DNA of 64,000 bases from Paracholeplasma manati (GCF_025742995.1 NZ_JAOVQM010000002.1:310001-374000), one strand, 5' to 3'; positions 9,094 through 16,700 are shown, counted from the first letter of the stretch. Program-made: numbers and translations. Notes: a model not told the origin generated them from the letters alone.

Positions 9094-9094
9094 A

Positions 9095-9199
9095 TGAATA
9101 AGAACCGTAGGGACTACGGGGATAGCCTATTGAGTCACTGGCGGGTACGCTGGTATGGATAGGAAGCCCCCACTTCTATTTAAGTGGTGGGTAGTTCAC
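9095..9199 (+). ncRNA. Omega-RNA (reRNA) scaffold at the TnpB element right end
   Basis: Downstream of tnpB are the stems expected for a TnpB guide RNA: CCGTAG/CTACGG (9105-9119), a GGATAGCC...GGATAGG region, and CCCCACTT/AAGTGG (9168-9187) followed by GGGTAGTTCAC. By family knowledge the transcript begins inside the 3' end of tnpB and the guide is the flanking sequence after the element end, so here it would start at 9200 (ctgttataaaagactt...). The 5' end is not visible from sequence. Confidence 0.75.
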
Positions 9200-9460
9200 C
9201 TGTTATAAAAGACTTTTGCCATCGAATGATTAGTCGTCAATATTCCATTTTTGACTTCAAATATCTTAAGTAATATACGTCAAATTTAGATGGTTTTATA
9301 TAGTTAGATATGATAATATTAAAATATATACCAATGATTAACTAAAAAATGATTATTCCACTTACTAAAAAATGAATATAAATATCCGATGATTTGAAAA
9401 ATGAGTAAAGACGATTTTACCAATAAGATGTCGTACAGAAGTTTGGAGGATTGACCATTC

Positions 9461-9883
9461 ATGAAAAAGCATTATGTAGTGTTTATACTTTTATTTTCCA
9501 TTATGATGTCAAGCTGTTCTAAGATAGTTAATTTCTCAAAAGATGATTTAGTAACCGATACACAGCGTATAGAATTGATGATTTATAATGAATCAATAAC
9601 TGGTGTTACGGTTAAGGTGATTGAAGAAGTAAATCTATCGTCATTCATAGATGATTTCCTTCAATTGAATATAAAGACTACATTTGGGGCACCTGGAACG
9701 CTCGATGGATATGCCATCAAGATTATCTATCACAACGGTGATTACCACCTAATCTCTAAATATCATATGGAGTATCGTAATGGAGATGATAAACTCATAA
9801 GAGAAGATAGAATATCTCTAGATGTCGATATATTTGATAACATAATGATCAAATATTCAGCTGACGGAAGTAGCACCAACTAG
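9461..9883 (+). CDS. Small lipoprotein, unidentified
   Basis: 140 aa. Signal peptide ending in lipobox MMSSC (Cys19 would be lipidated), then a mixed alpha/beta domain with no family I can name. GGAGG at 9443-9450 lies upstream of the ATG. It is the first gene after the TnpB element and its codon usage is AT-richer than the core genes. The preceding 260 bp hold no gene, only AT-rich sequence with a short direct repeat (CTAAAAAATGA near 9340 and 9365). Confidence 0.65.
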   Translation: MKKHYVVFILLFSIMMSSCSKIVNFSKDDLVTDTQRIELMIYNESITGVTVKVIEEVNLSSFIDDFLQLNIKTTFGAPGTLDGYAIKIIYHNGDYHLISKYHMEYRNGDDKLIREDRISLDVDIFDNIMIKYSADGSSTN

Positions 9884-9971
9884 GAAGAATGATTAAGGTT
9901 ACCATATTTTTTATGCGAAATGACGGTTTATAACCAATCAAATCGTATGATGAATAGGAGAAAATAAGTTT

Positions 9972-10316
9972 ATGAAAATGACAACAAAATCAACAAATGA
10001 TGGTTTTTTTCTCGATGACATCACTGGTATTTTTGGTATAGATTATAAAATCGAGTTAAATGAGGCATATGATTATCAATCAAATTTACTCATCCATTTT
10101 AAGACAATAAGTAATGGCGATTTAAGAATCAAATTTTATAATGTTACAGATTTCAATCTAAAATATATTGGCGGTCGTTTTAATTGTTTGTCTAGTGTTC
10201 AGATTACAAAGCACAATAGCTATGAAAAAGAACATCAATTCCATGTTGATGATTATGAAAATGGTATGATTGGCTTTTATTGTGAATCCTATGAAGAAGT
10301 ATTCGACAAATCTTGA
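9972..10316 (+). CDS. Hypothetical soluble protein, possibly immunity-like
   Basis: 114 aa, no membrane segment or signal peptide. It is rich in beta strands and aromatic residues (FKTISNGDLRIKFYNVTDFNLKYIGGRFNC) and reads like a small binding domain. An SD (AGGAGAA) precedes it. It lies in a stretch of orphan toxin/immunity-type genes, which makes an immunity role thinkable, but no motif shows it. It ends about 25 bp before an IS3-family end remnant. Confidence 0.5.
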   Translation: MKMTTKSTNDGFFLDDITGIFGIDYKIELNEAYDYQSNLLIHFKTISNGDLRIKFYNVTDFNLKYIGGRFNCLSSVQITKHNSYEKEHQFHVDDYENGMIGFYCESYEEVFDKS

Positions 10317-10339
10317 AATCCAGTATGAATATAGAGTAA

Positions 10340-10380
10340 TGAATTTCACGTAATTGTGTACACTTTAAGGTATTAAAAGC
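10340..10380 (+). repeat. Solo end of an IS3-family element (copy 1, facing right)
   Basis: The 25 bases at 10356-10380 match 15360-15384 in inverted orientation with one mismatch, and weaker similarity extends about 15 bp further left. At the other copy this sequence follows an IS3-type transposase C-terminus, which identifies it as an IS terminal repeat. Here no transposase sequence remains. Confidence 0.7.
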
Positions 10381-10403
10381 AAAATGAAGTAAGTGAGGAA
10401 AAA

Positions 10404-10571
10404 ATGAAGCTAGAAAAAATTAAAAAGTTATCAAAGTTATTATTACCTTATGCTTTGATCTTGCTCGCAATGAATAGCGATTATTTCATTAAGGACGTAA
10501 TCATTCAAATCATATTCAATTGTTCACTTATAATAATCGTGATAATTTTAACAATAAAAGAAATAAAATGA
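10404..10571 (+). CDS. Very small two-helix membrane protein
   Basis: 55 aa starting MKLEKIKKLSKLLL, with GAGGAA seven bases or so upstream. Two hydrophobic helices (about 10-24 and 31-51) and a lysine-rich N-terminus. No family recognised. It could be a short immunity or bacteriocin-like membrane peptide, or an unrelated leader; the good SD is the main support. Confidence 0.45.
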   Translation: MKLEKIKKLSKLLLPYALILLAMNSDYFIKDVIIQIIFNCSLIIIVIILTIKEIK

Positions 10572-10613
10572 CTATTTCACATAACGAGTATTGAACAGGG
10601 AGTGAGAAATGAT

Positions 10614-10928
10614 ATGACGAATTCGGATAGTAAAATGAGAAAAATAAGACAAATAGCTTTTATACCTTTAGTTGGACCCTACACAGCTGCAACCATTCTA
10701 TATTTTAATCGATACAAGTTAGAAAAATACTCTGAAAAAAGATTTAATTTATTGCTTATTTTGTTAGCCATAGTTCTTGCAGTTGTAAATATGATTAGAC
10801 TTTGGTTGTTACAAATCTATAATTTATTATGGCTGATTAATGGATCAACATTTATTATTAGTAGCATTCTTTGGTTTTTTTGGTTTACAGTTTCGGCTAA
10901 AGACGTCACATTCAAAAAGATAGAATAA
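10614..10928 (+). CDS. Small three-helix membrane protein
   Basis: 104 aa from ATG at 10614. GTG at 10602 extends the frame by four codons but overlaps the SD-like GGGAGTGAG. Hydrophobic helices lie at about 15-31, 42-65 and 70-92 with a charged C-terminal tail. Unidentified. It sits between the 55-aa membrane peptide and a decayed reading frame in the accessory stretch. Confidence 0.55.
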   Translation: MTNSDSKMRKIRQIAFIPLVGPYTAATILYFNRYKLEKYSEKRFNLLLILLAIVLAVVNMIRLWLLQIYNLLWLINGSTFIISSILWFFWFTVSAKDVTFKKIE

Positions 10929-10959
10929 AGAAACAAAATATCGGTATTAACATTTGTGA

Positions 10960-11197
10960 AATCCTATTGAGTTATTTATACATTCGTATCAGCGCATTGT
11001 TATTTCTACTGTTAAAAGAGGAGTAATCGGTGCAGGATTTGAATTTTCATTTCATCCAATAAACAAAACAAGTGAACCTTTTAAACAAAATGAATGTTGG
11101 GTATTATGATAGTCCTAAAGTGAGTGTACCATTTAGTGCTGAGAAGATATTTATTATGACTCAGTATCCTTTACTAGAAAAAGGACTGCTTAATTAA
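10960..11197 (+). pseudogene. Decayed reading frame, possibly a toxin-tip remnant
   Basis: Frame 10960-11109 is open from a preceding TGA (NPIELFIHSYQRIVIS...GVIGAGFEFSFHPI) without a credible start. A second frame continues it at ATG 11090-11197 (MNVGYYDSPKVSVPF...). The protein-like texture of both and the frame switch near 11090 suggest one broken gene. The opening NP and beta-rich character recall toxin tips elsewhere in this stretch, but this is a weak inference. Confidence 0.35.
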
Positions 11198-11225
11198 AAT
11201 TTTAAAAGGAAATGAAGGAGAAAAA

Positions 11226-11690
11226 ATGGCGTTTTCATATTACGAATATTTTAATAACTTATTTATCCTACCATTGGTAATGTGTGCAATTTCAGTAGTA
11301 GTCATACTAGGTATGATAATTTACTCTTTAAATTTAAAGACACCTTTAACTATTAAATTTAAGTTTGACTTTTCAATTTCAGTAATTATTTGTATTATAT
11401 TGCTTATAGTATTCGCTCCATCGTTAAGATATGGTGTGAAGATGTTAAATGATAATAAAAATAGCGCAATTATAATCGATGGGGAAATCGAAGAGATTGA
11501 AAAAGTTACATTTTCACCACGCTACATGCATAAAGATAGAGTAGTATTTGCAAAAATGATAACGATTAATGGTGAAAAATACTATTGTATGACAGTTGGT
11601 GATTTAGCTGTGGGTGATTATGTTAAAGCTTCGTATTTAAAAAACAGTAGATTAATAATTAAAATTGATTTTTATGGTGTTAATCAATGA
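11226..11690 (+). CDS. Membrane protein with C-terminal cytoplasmic/extracellular beta domain
   Basis: 154 aa. Two hydrophobic helices (about 11-36 and 51-66), then a domain with GEIEEIEKVTFSPRYMHKD and VGDYVKASYLKNSRLIIKID. The SD GAAGGAG lies just upstream. No sure family. The C-terminal pattern (VGDYV..SYL...I.KID) is similar in layout to the neighbour at 11781 and to the C-terminus of the 60372 protein, like DUF3592-type beta domains. Its setting among toxin-tip remnants suggests an immunity-type role, which is an inference. Confidence 0.55.
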   Translation: MAFSYYEYFNNLFILPLVMCAISVVVILGMIIYSLNLKTPLTIKFKFDFSISVIICIILLIVFAPSLRYGVKMLNDNKNSAIIIDGEIEEIEKVTFSPRYMHKDRVVFAKMITINGEKYYCMTVGDLAVGDYVKASYLKNSRLIIKIDFYGVNQ

Positions 11691-11780
11691 TTGTGGAATA
11701 ACAAGAGGATTTTGGAACGATTTTGAAGAGACATACTTAAATGGATGATGAGGTTTTTCGATTAAAGAAAAGGAGAAAGC

Positions 11781-12245
11781 ATGAGTCCAATTGATAGAAT
11801 CAAAAAAGAATATTACGCAACATTAGTCATAGATTTATTCGTTTTAATTGTATCATTCATGGCAATGGTATGGTCACTTATCGACGATTTTGAAGTACCA
11901 AATTATGACATTGAAGCAATGATACGTGTTTTCTTCCTTCCGTTCACATGTTTCTTTGTAATAGTTGTATTTACAAATTTTCTCGTAAAACTATTAAAAG
12001 ACTTTAAACAAATACGTTCAAATAATTATAAACAACTGGTTGGAAGAGTTGTTGGGTTTGCTAAAAACCAAACAGAAACAGGTGACCAGATTAATAATTT
12101 TCCAAAGATTTATATAAGAGAAACTAAAAAAACAATAGAACTCCATGTTAATGATCATGTTAATTTAAATCAAGAATATACTTTTTTGTATCTAGAACAC
12201 ACGAGAATCGGAGCTGTGAAGTGTGGAGAGATTGATGATAAGTAA
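11781..12245 (+). CDS. Membrane protein with C-terminal beta domain, relative in layout of 11226 gene
   Basis: 154 aa, the same length as the previous gene. Two hydrophobic helices (about 14-35 and 48-71) are followed by KQLVGRVVGFAKNQ...NQEYTFLYLEHTRIGAV. An SD (AAAGGAG) precedes ATG. The order, two helices then a small beta domain, and the equal size suggest a divergent duplicate of the 11226 protein, though identity is low. Function unknown; immunity-like role inferred from setting only. Confidence 0.55.
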   Translation: MSPIDRIKKEYYATLVIDLFVLIVSFMAMVWSLIDDFEVPNYDIEAMIRVFFLPFTCFFVIVVFTNFLVKLLKDFKQIRSNNYKQLVGRVVGFAKNQTETGDQINNFPKIYIRETKKTIELHVNDHVNLNQEYTFLYLEHTRIGAVKCGEIDDK

Positions 12246-12288
12246 TAATGAAATATGGAATTTGATAAATCCATAGAAAGAGGACCAT

Positions 12289-13124
12289 ATGGGAGCATGG
12301 GGTACAGGATTATATTCAGATGACGTCGCACAAGATGTTAAATTTTTATACAAAGAATTATTAATGGTAGGATTATCAAATGAAGAGCGACCAAAAAACT
12401 AATCAAGGATAGTCAATGGCTGATCAATGATATGTATGATGGCCCTGTGTTTTGGTTTGTTTTAGCGGATACACAATGGAAATTAGGTAGATTACTCCCT
12501 GAAGTTAAAGAAAAAGCAGTGAAATACATTCAAGACGGCGAACATCTAAAAATGTGGTCTGAAGAAAATCCTAAATTAGGATTAAAGAGAAAAGAAGTCT
12601 TGGATAAATTAATGAATCAACTGAACTCTCCAATGCCAGAAAAGAAGAAGATATCTCCTTACAAATACTACCGAAATGCTTGGAAGTTGGGCGATACATA
12701 TGCATACCAGTTAAATGGAGATTTCGCTAAAGAAAACGGTCTTGATGGTAGGTATATTATCATTCATAAAATCGGTGATCATGATTTTAATAAAGGAATG
12801 GATAAGGATGTTTTTCCAATTATTCATATGAAAATCACACCAGATAAGAATCTTCCGAAGAATGTCAATGAAATAGAAGCGTGTGAATATATCAGACTTA
12901 ATCGGAACAGTAACGATAAAAAGTTTGACTATACCTCTTATCTTTGGGAAACATCAAGTAGATTTTTTAACAAATTGATATATGTTGGTAATTATTCTAT
13001 TACACCACCTACTTATGAGTGTACAACGAGATATTATGGAATTCTATTTACCACTCTATCTAAAAAAAGAGAAGATATCCTTTTAAGGTATTACATTAGT
13101 AATAAGGATTATCAATTTAAGTAG
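12289..13124 (+). pseudogene. Frameshifted MGAWG-type (DUF4259-like) gene
   Basis: The start is MGAWGTGLYSDDVAQDVKFL (SD AGAGGA upstream), the N-terminal hallmark of DUF4259-like proteins. The frame stops at 12399 after NEERPKN. Dropping back one base at 12387-12388 restores NEE(A)TKKLIKDSQWLIND, joining the frame that runs MYDGPVFWFVLADTQW to 13124. One deleted base therefore splits a gene of about 278 codons. Such proteins often lie near polymorphic toxins. Sequencing error is the alternative to a real pseudogene. An internal ATG at 12432 could give a truncated product. Confidence 0.75.
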
Positions 13125-13537
13125 TTCTTTCTATTAAAAGTGCTACAGGCTGGTATGTTTGGTGGGTAATTGATAGTAAAGGTAATCAAGGTTTATTGAT
13201 TACGGCCGGTTCTGGAATAGGTTCTCCATCAGTAAGTGTCACATGGTCTCCATTTTTCTCGTGGAGAAAAACAATTTACGATCTGAGTGGATTAAGCATC
13301 GTAGCTGGTGGTTCAATTGATTTAGGGCTTAGTGGTGGTGTTGAACTCATGTTTGATAAAAACGGACCACTTGGAATAACATTAAATTTAGGTCTTGGAA
13401 TTTCAGGAGCTGAAGGGCACCTACATGGATGTGTTACAGCTTTAATACCAATTAGGAAAAACTATCGTGCGTCGCGTTCAGATATAAATAGAATAATAAA
13501 TTCAATTAGAAGTTTTATTCAGACAATTTATATTTAA
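13121..13537 (+). pseudogene. Promoterless toxin-tip fragment (RHS/polymorphic toxin-like C-terminus)
   Basis: An open frame from just after a TAA at 13118-13120 reads SATGWYVWWVIDSKGNQG..., then a glycine-rich part (VAGGSIDLGLSGGVELMFDK) and GLGISGAEGHLHG. It has no start or SD; the only in-frame candidate is a TTG at 13196 inside the conserved-looking part. This looks like the C-terminal tip of a larger secreted protein displaced by recombination. A membrane protein gene follows at once, the order expected for toxin tip then immunity. The link to RHS is by resemblance and context, not by a decisive motif. Confidence 0.5.
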
Positions 13538-13562
13538 ATTTCCTTATCAGGAGGACATTAAA

Positions 13563-13997
13563 ATGATTAGAATCAGTCAATATAGTGTAACAAATATACG
13601 AATGTTGTTTGTAATCATATTCTCCCCAATTATAGCAATCGCTAATTTTCTACCTAATGTACAAGAAGCGTGGAACTTTATAGTTTATCTGCAAATATTA
13701 GTATCAGGATGGGGTATATGGGTGTTAATTATTATTTTAAAAGGAAGTCGAAGAAAGATTATATTCACATCAAATAATATTCATATTACGGATTTATTTC
13801 ATGCTACAAAAGAATTTACTTGGACACAAATAAATGGAATCGAGTATAATTATCGATATATTATAAAAAGGTATAAAATAGCGTTTGATAAAAATTATGA
13901 CTTTCTCTTTGAAGCAAATGACAAAACTATTAAGAAAATTATTGAGATTTGTCCAGTTTTAGAAGTAAAAAATCAATTTAAAACGATGATAAGTTAG
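13563..13997 (+). CDS. Membrane protein with PH-like domain, candidate immunity protein
   Basis: 144 aa. Two helices (about 12-29 and 40-60) are followed by a domain RKIIFTSNNIHITDLF...EFTWTQINGIEYNYRY with the look of a bacterial PH-like domain. SD CAGGAGG precedes ATG 13563. It begins 25 bp after the toxin-tip fragment, the usual position of an immunity gene. No specific immunity family is recognised. Confidence 0.5.
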   Translation: MIRISQYSVTNIRMLFVIIFSPIIAIANFLPNVQEAWNFIVYLQILVSGWGIWVLIIILKGSRRKIIFTSNNIHITDLFHATKEFTWTQINGIEYNYRYIIKRYKIAFDKNYDFLFEANDKTIKKIIEICPVLEVKNQFKTMIS

Positions 13998-14109
13998 CAA
14001 TTATCGTCTTATTAACTAATTTTTTTCTCGGTAGGTGGAATTATTGCCATGATATGCTTAAAATCTGACTGGAAACTCGATGGTTGGATTACCATATAGG
14101 AGGCTTTAT

Positions 14110-14592
14110 ATGAGTAAAATCACAGTGTTAAGAAATAAATGCACTAATACAATAAACGATGAGATATTGTTATCTATTGATAATAAAAAAATTGATGATA
14201 TTAACGACATAACAATAGACAATGGATTACATAGATTTGAAATCTCACAATTCCATTTTTACAATAACAAGTTTTTCTTTTTTGCAGCCTTATTAACGTT
14301 GTTTGACTTACTAATAAATACAGTTGATGCAGGATATTTACCCAGAAGATGGGGAAAATATGCTAAGCTCGAATTTGAATTGAACGTTACTGATGATGTT
14401 ACGCTATCAATTGAAATGAAACGTGTAAGGAAAAACATCATATGTGATCAATATTTCTTTGAAACTAATAATTTATGTGGTTTCAATGTTGTAACCTATG
14501 AGGAAAGAAGTATTTTTACAGTATTAGGCGCTATTACATTTTGGGTCACGATTTGTACCTTGTTAACATTTATAGTACTGATATGTTTCTAA
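14110..14592 (+). CDS. Membrane protein, unidentified
   Basis: 160 aa from ATG 14110. The frame is open from 14080 but AGGAGG (14098-14103) lies inside it and is spaced six bases from 14110. A beta-rich N-terminal half (KITVLRNKCTNTINDEILLS) surrounds one hydrophobic segment (about 56-72), and a strong helix ends the protein (about 136-160). It precedes the RHS tip by 28 bp. Function unknown. Confidence 0.55.
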   Translation: MSKITVLRNKCTNTINDEILLSIDNKKIDDINDITIDNGLHRFEISQFHFYNNKFFFFAALLTLFDLLINTVDAGYLPRRWGKYAKLEFELNVTDDVTLSIEMKRVRKNIICDQYFFETNNLCGFNVVTYEERSIFTVLGAITFWVTICTLLTFIVLICF

Positions 14593-14620
14593 AATCAATA
14601 AGTAATATTTAAATAGTTGA

Positions 14621-15064
14621 TATTACAACCCCGAAATAAGCAGATTCATAAGTAGTGATGGTTATTTTTGTCAACAAGGCGATATTCTAACAACTAATAT
14701 GTATGCTTATAGGGTAAACAATCCAATCACTAATATTGATATGAGCGGTTTAGCACCTGCTAAAACTTACATAGGTGGTTCCGCATGGATACAAATAGCT
14801 AAAATGTGTTTTGGACAATATTCTTCTGTAGCTATGGTGCATTTGCTTCTTTGGGGTCTAAGTCTGATAAGAACTGGTGTGTTATCTACATTAGGAGCTG
14901 CTATCATTGCGATAGGTATAGCACTTTTAATTATTTCTGTTGTTTGGAATATACCACAGATTGCAGCAGCTATTTATTACACAATAAAGGATGGTGGATT
15001 TAAGTTGAAGACACATTATTGGATTGTCGTTTTGGTATACAGTGGAGGATTTGTATTAATATGA
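14621..15064 (+). pseudogene. Orphan RHS-core C-terminal tip with membrane-seeking toxin-like domain
   Basis: Directly after a TGA the frame reads YYNPEISRFISSDGY...TNMYAYRVNNPITNIDMSG, the conserved end of the RHS-repeat core (normally R-YYDP-x-x-GRF...NNP-x-x-x-x-D-x-x-G). The rest of the RHS gene and any start are missing; ATG at 14699 is a core methionine. After the core come about 100 residues with three hydrophobic helices (WIQIAKMCFG...; STLGAAIIAIGIALLIISVV; HYWIVVLVYSGGFVLI), possibly a pore-forming or membrane toxin, or a normal linker. The stop overlaps the next ATG (ATGA). Silent unless recombined onto a full RHS gene. Confidence 0.8.
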
Positions 15065-15354
15065 CTAAAGAAAAGAGAAATCAGGGAATTCTAATTATAA
15101 TGGCATTGTCATTTTCGGTGTTTGGTTATATTATTACTGATAAAATGGGAATGGGCTGGAGTAATGCTCCATTTCTGTTTACAATCCTTATGATTAGTTC
15201 AGCGTTAATTATTGTTTCTTCTAATCCTATATATAAATACTTATGTGAAATAAGCTATAAAAAAAGAACAATCATAATTGCAATCATCGTGTTCATAATA
15301 AGCATAATCTCAATAGTCTTACATGTTGTTTTCTTTATCCAATATGCGAGTTAA
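15061..15354 (+). CDS. Three-helix membrane protein, candidate immunity to the RHS tip
   Basis: 97 aa from ATG 15061, which overlaps the stop of the RHS tip as ATGA. GGAGG at 15044-15048 is 12 bases upstream. Three hydrophobic helices (about 9-25, 33-50, 66-92). By known organisation of polymorphic toxins the gene next to the toxin tip is its immunity gene, and a membrane immunity partner would suit a membrane-acting toxin. No immunity family is recognised. It ends 5 bp before the IS3-family end. Confidence 0.6.
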   Translation: MTKEKRNQGILIIMALSFSVFGYIITDKMGMGWSNAPFLFTILMISSALIIVSSNPIYKYLCEISYKKRTIIIAIIVFIISIISIVLHVVFFIQYAS

Positions 15355-15359
15355 AAAGT

Positions 15360-15496
15360 GCTTTTAATACCTTAAAGTGGACACGATAAGTGAGAATTTC
15401 TTACTTTGAGTAATACATTTGATCAGGTTTTTGATAATCGATTGAACTATGGATTCTATTTTGATTATAAAACCCTTTAACATATTCAAATATAAA
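15360..15496 (-). mobile_element. IS3-family right end with transposase C-terminal remnant (copy 2, facing left)
   Basis: On the minus strand the frame ending at TAA 15403-15401 reads IFEYVKGFYNQNRIHSSIDY then QKPDQMYYSK, the C-terminus of an IS3/IS150-type OrfB (YNxxRxHSxxxYxxP). About 16 bp further is the 25-base end at 15384-15360 that matches 10356-10380. Only about 32 codons of transposase remain; the rest is replaced by AT-rich sequence, so it is a dead remnant. Confidence 0.8.
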
Positions 15497-15544
15497 TATA
15501 TAAAATGTCAATTAAAATAATAATTATAAACCTAAAAAAACATT

Positions 15545-15570
15545 AAAACGGCTTAGTTAAGCCGTTTCAT
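15545..15570 (-). terminator. Displaced original ssrA-type terminator next to att copy A
   Basis: AAACGGCTTA, GT, TAAGCCGTTT with T on the minus strand after it. It lies just beyond the CCA end of the degenerate tmRNA 3' fragment at 15577, the position a tmRNA terminator would have, so it may be the terminator that belonged to ssrA before integration. Confidence 0.65.
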
Positions 15571-15576
15571 TCGTCT

Positions 15577-15600
15577 TGGTGGAGATGAGGGAGTTGAACC
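15577..15600 (-). repeat. att copy A: displaced, decayed tmRNA 3' end
   Basis: Minus strand reads GGTTCAACTCCCTCATCTCC followed by ACCA, matching the last 24 bases of ssrA (23131-23154) except for one missing G and one C/T change. It is the outermost of three copies of this sequence (15577, 16803, 23131) in the same orientation, as left by successive site-specific integrations. Confidence 0.75.
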
Positions 15601-15749
15601 ACCAAATAAGTATAGCTTTCTTTTCTTTTTTATAGATTGTATAATTATAAAATGAAACCATGTCGTTATACAAATGAAAAATAAGATATGAAATTAGATA
15701 TAAGCCTATGATATAATTATTATAAGTATAATATTTAGGGGTGGATTTC

Positions 15750-16661
15750 ATGAAGAATAAATTTGTGTACTTAATTGGATTATTCATTTGTTTTTTTGTG
15801 ATTTTATATAGTGCAATTTTTGCTTCTAGTGGATTTGATATAACATCTTTTACCACCTATAACTTAATAGATTATCCAATAATTTATATCATTTCATTTA
15901 ATCTACTGATTATATACCCTCTGTACTATCATAAAAATAATTTTTTTGAAGTGGTTTTTTCCACTGTGCTTTTATTCAATTTAATAATTAATTATACTTT
16001 GATTGCATCTTTTAGTCATATTGGTATTGGTGACTATTTTTTTCCTATTTTAATGAATTCACAAAATATTATTACTGCCTTAACATTTAATATAATCATT
16101 GCATTATTCATAGCCGTCATACTCCTAATTATGAAATTCAAAGATAGAAAATACTATTTGATTGTCCATGTTTTATTTTTAATCATATTGAGTATTATTC
16201 ACCTTTTATGGTTTTTAGGAGTTAAATACGAGAGTATTAACACACCAAATTTATTTGAACCTAGACCATTTGACTTCATTTATCAATTGCTTATTTTATT
16301 AAAGGGAGGTTATCTTTTCATTTCTTCAGTTGTTATTCTATATGTATTTTTTAATAGTATAATAAGTAAAATGCAAAAAATAGTAAACATAGACCTTACA
16401 AAACTATCTAAAATTCTTGTTTGGTTTTTCTTTGGTTTTTTTGGAATTGAAAGATTATTTGAAAAAACTAATAAGTGGATCTTTCATTTCCAAATACTAT
16501 CTGCAGCACTCATGATTGGATATTATTTTACAATGAATACTATGTATTTTAATATAAGATTAAATATGTTATTTTTTGTAGTTTTTATTGTTTCAGGGAT
16601 TTTAAAAATTCTAGTTTCTGTATATAGTTTGGTAAGTATATTAAAAAATAAAAAATTTTAG
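15750..16661 (+). CDS. Polytopic membrane protein with C-terminal TM2-like region
   Basis: 303 aa from ATG 15750; a GTG at 15741 lies inside the SD AGGGGTG and is rejected. About eight hydrophobic helices. Near residue 220, KILVWFFFGFFGIERLFE recalls the TM2 domain (glycine-rich hairpin of membrane proteins). It is the only gene between att copies A and B, has its own terminator at 16660 and is very AT-rich. Function unknown; as sole cargo of a decayed ssrA element it could be a defence or exclusion membrane protein, which is speculative. Confidence 0.65.
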   Translation: MKNKFVYLIGLFICFFVILYSAIFASSGFDITSFTTYNLIDYPIIYIISFNLLIIYPLYYHKNNFFEVVFSTVLLFNLIINYTLIASFSHIGIGDYFFPILMNSQNIITALTFNIIIALFIAVILLIMKFKDRKYYLIVHVLFLIILSIIHLLWFLGVKYESINTPNLFEPRPFDFIYQLLILLKGGYLFISSVVILYVFFNSIISKMQKIVNIDLTKLSKILVWFFFGFFGIERLFEKTNKWIFHFQILSAALMIGYYFTMNTMYFNIRLNMLFFVVFIVSGILKILVSVYSLVSILKNKKF

Positions 16662-16700
16662 ACTTATTGTTCTATCATTCGTCAAACAATAAGTCTTTTT
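16660..16700 (+). terminator. Terminator of the 15750 membrane gene
   Basis: AGACTTATTGTT / AACAATAAGTCT, a 12-bp perfect stem followed by TTTTTATTT. It begins within the TAG stop codon. Confidence 0.85.

Larger units (their letters stand above)
7893..9199 (+). mobile_element. IS200/IS605-type element carrying only tnpB (IS1341-like)
   Basis: Contains an intact tnpB and a structured right end finishing with GTAGTTCAC at 9191-9199. No tnpA (Y1 transposase) is present, so any movement would need help in trans. The left edge is not certain; it is set at the first TTGAT, a pentamer used as target by related elements such as ISDra2. The other TTGAT at 7906 is an alternative. The right edge is well supported by the conserved end structure. 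Confidence 0.7.

Noticed and set aside
14013-14092. Short open frame ending SDWKLDGWITI as another toxin tip
   Set aside because: Only about 26 codons, no recognisable motif and no start.
14080-14109. Upstream extension of the 14110 gene
   Set aside because: The AGGAGG Shine-Dalgarno lies inside the extension, so ATG 14110 is the start.
15577-15600. A second tmRNA or tRNA gene at att copies A and B
   Set aside because: Only the 3' 19-24 bases are present and copy A is mutated; there is no 5' half, so these are att remnants.
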